This document shows positions 61,959 through 64,000 of a stretch of DNA of 64,000 bases, in pieces. A program made the position numbers and the translations under genes. This stretch comes from Streptomyces marispadix (GTDB taxonomy: Bacteria; Actinomycetota; Actinomycetes; Streptomycetales; Streptomycetaceae), in NCBI RefSeq assembly GCF_022524345.1, contig NZ_JAKWJU010000002.1, forward strand, positions 2,418,001-2,482,000, in the 5' to 3' direction. The stretch's first letter is position 1. Every line of letters starts with the position of its first letter. The notes beneath the pieces were generated by a model that was not told the DNA's origin, searched no databases, and was given only the letters and a program-made list of their open reading frames with translations.

Positions 61959-64000
61959 TTAGGAAGGGGTAGGAAGTTTCTTCAGGCACGCATGAATGCG
62001 CTGGGCGTCGGCGTCGCGGTGCTGTGTGGAGTACAGCTCGAGTGCTTGCCGCCAGGCGCGGTCGGCTTCTTCCGTGTCGTGGTCGGCGAGAGCGTGCCCG
62101 AGGTGGTCGAGGGCGTCTGCCTGGGCGGTGGTGTCGCCGAGGTTGGAGTACAGGGCGATGGCCCGGCGGAAGTGCCTTTCAGCGGTGTGGGTATCGCCGG
62201 TGTGGTGGTCGATGTAGCCCAGGCTGAGGAGGGTTCTTGCTTCGCCGCTACGGTCATCGCTCCTGCGGCACTTGGTCAGGGCCCGGGCGCAGTACTGGCG
62301 GGCCTGGGCGAAGTGGCCCAGTTTTGCCGTGTACCAGCCGACTTCGTTGAGGGCGTGGGAACCGCTGACCTCGATGCTAAGTGAGTCGTAAATCTGGAGT
62401 GCCTGCTGGGCGTGCTCAAGTGCCTTCTGATAGTTGCCTTGTTCTTCCCATGCCTTGGCAATGGCCCGGTGGGTATGTGCCTGGCCCAGTTGGTCGCCAT
62501 CCCCTTCTGCTCCGGCGAGTCCTTCTTCGAGGTGGGTCAGTGCTTCCTGGTGGCGGCCGAGTTGTGCGCATGCGCGCCCGAGGTGACGGTGTGAGCGGGT
62601 GCGGGTGTGGGGGTCATTGAGGTGTTTCGATGCGGATGCGCCGGCCTGCCACGCGATGAGGTTGTCGTGGAGATGGCCTTGCCGAAGCTGGAATGTGGTG
62701 AGTGTCCAGGCCAGTTGCCAGACTCTGGCGTGCCATCCCCTTTCGGCGGCCATGTGCAGTACCGCCATTAGGTTGGCGCGTTCGGCGCTGAACCACTCCC
62801 ATGCCGCCTGGGCATCTGCGAGGTGCTGCGGTTGGCAGCCGTCGGAGTGTTCGCCGAGTTCGATTGCTGTGTGATGGGGTGCGATGAGCACGTCTGCGTC
62901 GTGTGCGGTTCGCGCGCAGAACTCGGCCAGACCCTGCAGGGCCCGGTCGCGTTCCTCCTGCGGGTGCTCGGCGCGTGCTCGTTTTGCTGCATAGAGCCGG
63001 ACAAGGTCGTGCATTCGGTAGCGGCCGACTGCGTGCTGCTGCACCAGCGAGACGCGCACCAGCTGACGCAAGACTCTGCGTACCCCTGTGACTGACTGGC
63101 CAGTGAGGCTGGCGGCAGCATGGACACTGAGGTCAGAGCCAGGAGCCAGCCCCACCAATCGGAAGGCGGCGGCTTGCTCGGCTGTGAGGGCCTCGTACGA
63201 CCACGAGAGCACTGCTTCAATCTGTGTAACCGACGTGCCTGCGTCCAGAACCTGCAGCCGTGTGGAGGCTTCACGCAGTTCGGCAGCAATGTCGGCAAGA
63301 GGGGTGAGGGGCTCTAGGCGTGCATGGCTGGCGACGATACTCAGTGCTAGCGGTAGCCCTGCACACCAAGCGACCAGGTCTGTCACGGCAGTGGGTTCAG
63401 CGGTCTGGCGTTCCTGGCCCAGATGGTGGCTCAACAGCTTCCGTGCGTCAGGCTCGCTAAGTGTGTCGACAGGGAGCATGTGTGCGCTGTGTGTTGCTGA
63501 CAGGCTCGCCATCTGATCGCGACTGGTCACCAGCACCGTGCAGGTCGGACTCCCAGGGAGAAGCGGAGCAACCTGATCACTGTCACGGGCGTTGTCCAGC
63601 ACCACGAGTATCCGCCGCTGCGCTACGAGACTGCGATATAGGGCCAGTTGGGAGCTGAGGTCGGCCGGGATCTCCTTCTGATCCGCGACGAGCGCATCGA
63701 GGAAGCCTCGCACTGCCTCGTGTGGGGGCACCGGTTTGTCACTAGGATCGAAGCCTCGAAGATCGATGAAGAGTTGCCCATCCGGGAACTGACTGACGTG
63801 CTGGTGGGCCCAGTGCAGTGCAAGCCATGTCTTCCCTATGCCACCGGTGCCGCCAATAGCGGAGATCACCATGGCCGAGCCCTCTTGCACGCTGGCTTCC
63901 AGCACATCGCTGAGCGACGCGAGTTCAGCATCGCGTCCGATGAACGTACCCGGCGCCGCGGGCAGTTGCCGAGGAACCTTCGGTGCCGAATGCGCGGCAT
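61959..64000 (-). CDS. NB-ARC/TPR STAND protein (N-terminus beyond the window)
   Basis: The visible 680 residues belong to a STAND ATPase. After APKVPRQLPAAPGTFIGRDA comes Walker A ISAIGGTGGIGKTWLALHWA, Walker B RRILVVLDNARD, the TSRDQM segment, GLPLALSIVA (GxP) and RYRMHDLVRLYAA (MHD-like), then TPR repeats such as RSHRHLGRACAQLGRHQEAL and TLLSLGYIDHHTGDTHTAER. The frame is open to the right edge, so the effector or DNA-binding N-terminus (SARP, XRE or other) is unseen. It could be an AfsR-type regulator or a defence-type STAND sensor. Codon use is less GC-biased than in the core genes, suggesting acquisition. Confidence 0.85.
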   Translation of the reverse strand, partial: AAHSAPKVPRQLPAAPGTFIGRDAELASLSDVLEASVQEGSAMVISAIGGTGGIGKTWLALHWAHQHVSQFPDGQLFIDLRGFDPSDKPVPPHEAVRGFLDALVADQKEIPADLSSQLALYRSLVAQRRILVVLDNARDSDQVAPLLPGSPTCTVLVTSRDQMASLSATHSAHMLPVDTLSEPDARKLLSHHLGQERQTAEPTAVTDLVAWCAGLPLALSIVASHARLEPLTPLADIAAELREASTRLQVLDAGTSVTQIEAVLSWSYEALTAEQAAAFRLVGLAPGSDLSVHAAASLTGQSVTGVRRVLRQLVRVSLVQQHAVGRYRMHDLVRLYAAKRARAEHPQEERDRALQGLAEFCARTAHDADVLIAPHHTAIELGEHSDGCQPQHLADAQAAWEWFSAERANLMAVLHMAAERGWHARVWQLAWTLTTFQLRQGHLHDNLIAWQAGASASKHLNDPHTRTRSHRHLGRACAQLGRHQEALTHLEEGLAGAEGDGDQLGQAHTHRAIAKAWEEQGNYQKALEHAQQALQIYDSLSIEVSGSHALNEVGWYTAKLGHFAQARQYCARALTKCRRSDDRSGEARTLLSLGYIDHHTGDTHTAERHFRRAIALYSNLGDTTAQADALDHLGHALADHDTEEADRAWRQALELYSTQHRDADAQRIHACLKKLPTPS

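Overview
The base composition (very high GC with strong third-position G/C), the use of GTG and TTG starts, and several lineage markers (an HrdD-type sigma factor, the Actinobacteria-specific division protein SepX, Rv1733c-like and DUF1876 proteins, an Acg-type nitroreductase) point to a Streptomyces chromosome or a close relative. All functional calls come from reading the sequence and from remembered family features; no database search was run.

Layout. 0-16.7 kb is a mosaic of small independent genes: a TauD-type dioxygenase, a sulfotransferase, exonuclease III, two GNAT proteins, a degenerate acyltransferase, a frameshifted phospholipase C-like protein, a nickel-protein-like DUF4242 gene, a lipoprotein, an MFS transporter-shikimate dehydrogenase-TetR cassette, an orphan TOPRIM protein, a sugar O-acetyltransferase, a DinB/GHKL-ATPase pair, and a GbsR/MarR regulator translationally coupled to a methyltransferase. 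16.7-40.2 kb looks like conserved Streptomyces core: tRNA-Ala, sepX, an acetyltransferase, the molybdenum-cofactor genes mog-moaC-moeA with galU, 5-formyl-THF cyclo-ligase, a penicillin acylase, a cation/proton antiporter, an FmdB-type zinc ribbon protein behind a CIRCE element, mtnP, mscL, the fructose operon (deoR-type regulator, fruK, fruA), and hrdD behind a SigR-type promoter.

43.8-60.7 kb is the most coherent accessory block. It resembles the mycobacterial DosR/DevR dormancy regulon rebuilt in Streptomyces: an Acg-like nitroreductase, an Rv1733c-like membrane protein, a DevR/OsdR-type response regulator, a DevS/OsdK-type double-GAF kinase with a conserved candidate haem histidine, an epimerase, DUF2267, an aromatic-acid-exporter-like protein, an orphan cytochrome oxidase subunit I, a cyclic-nucleotide-binding protein without HTH, a zinc alcohol dehydrogenase, two universal stress proteins, a PncB2-like nicotinate phosphoribosyltransferase (frameshifted) and a DUF1876 (Rv1738-like) protein. 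Short boxes of the form GGGAC/GGGCC-N4-GGCCC recur in front of these genes and are candidate binding sites for the regulator.

60.8-64 kb begins with tRNA-Arg(CCT) and its terminator. It is followed by a truncated, frameshifted tyrosine integrase and a less GC-rich tail with the C-terminal part of an NB-ARC/TPR (STAND) protein running off the right edge. This looks like the remains of an integrative element at the tRNA-Arg site. Four genes in the window (phospholipase, wrbA, pncB, integrase) carry clear frameshifts, each consistent with a net +1 shift.
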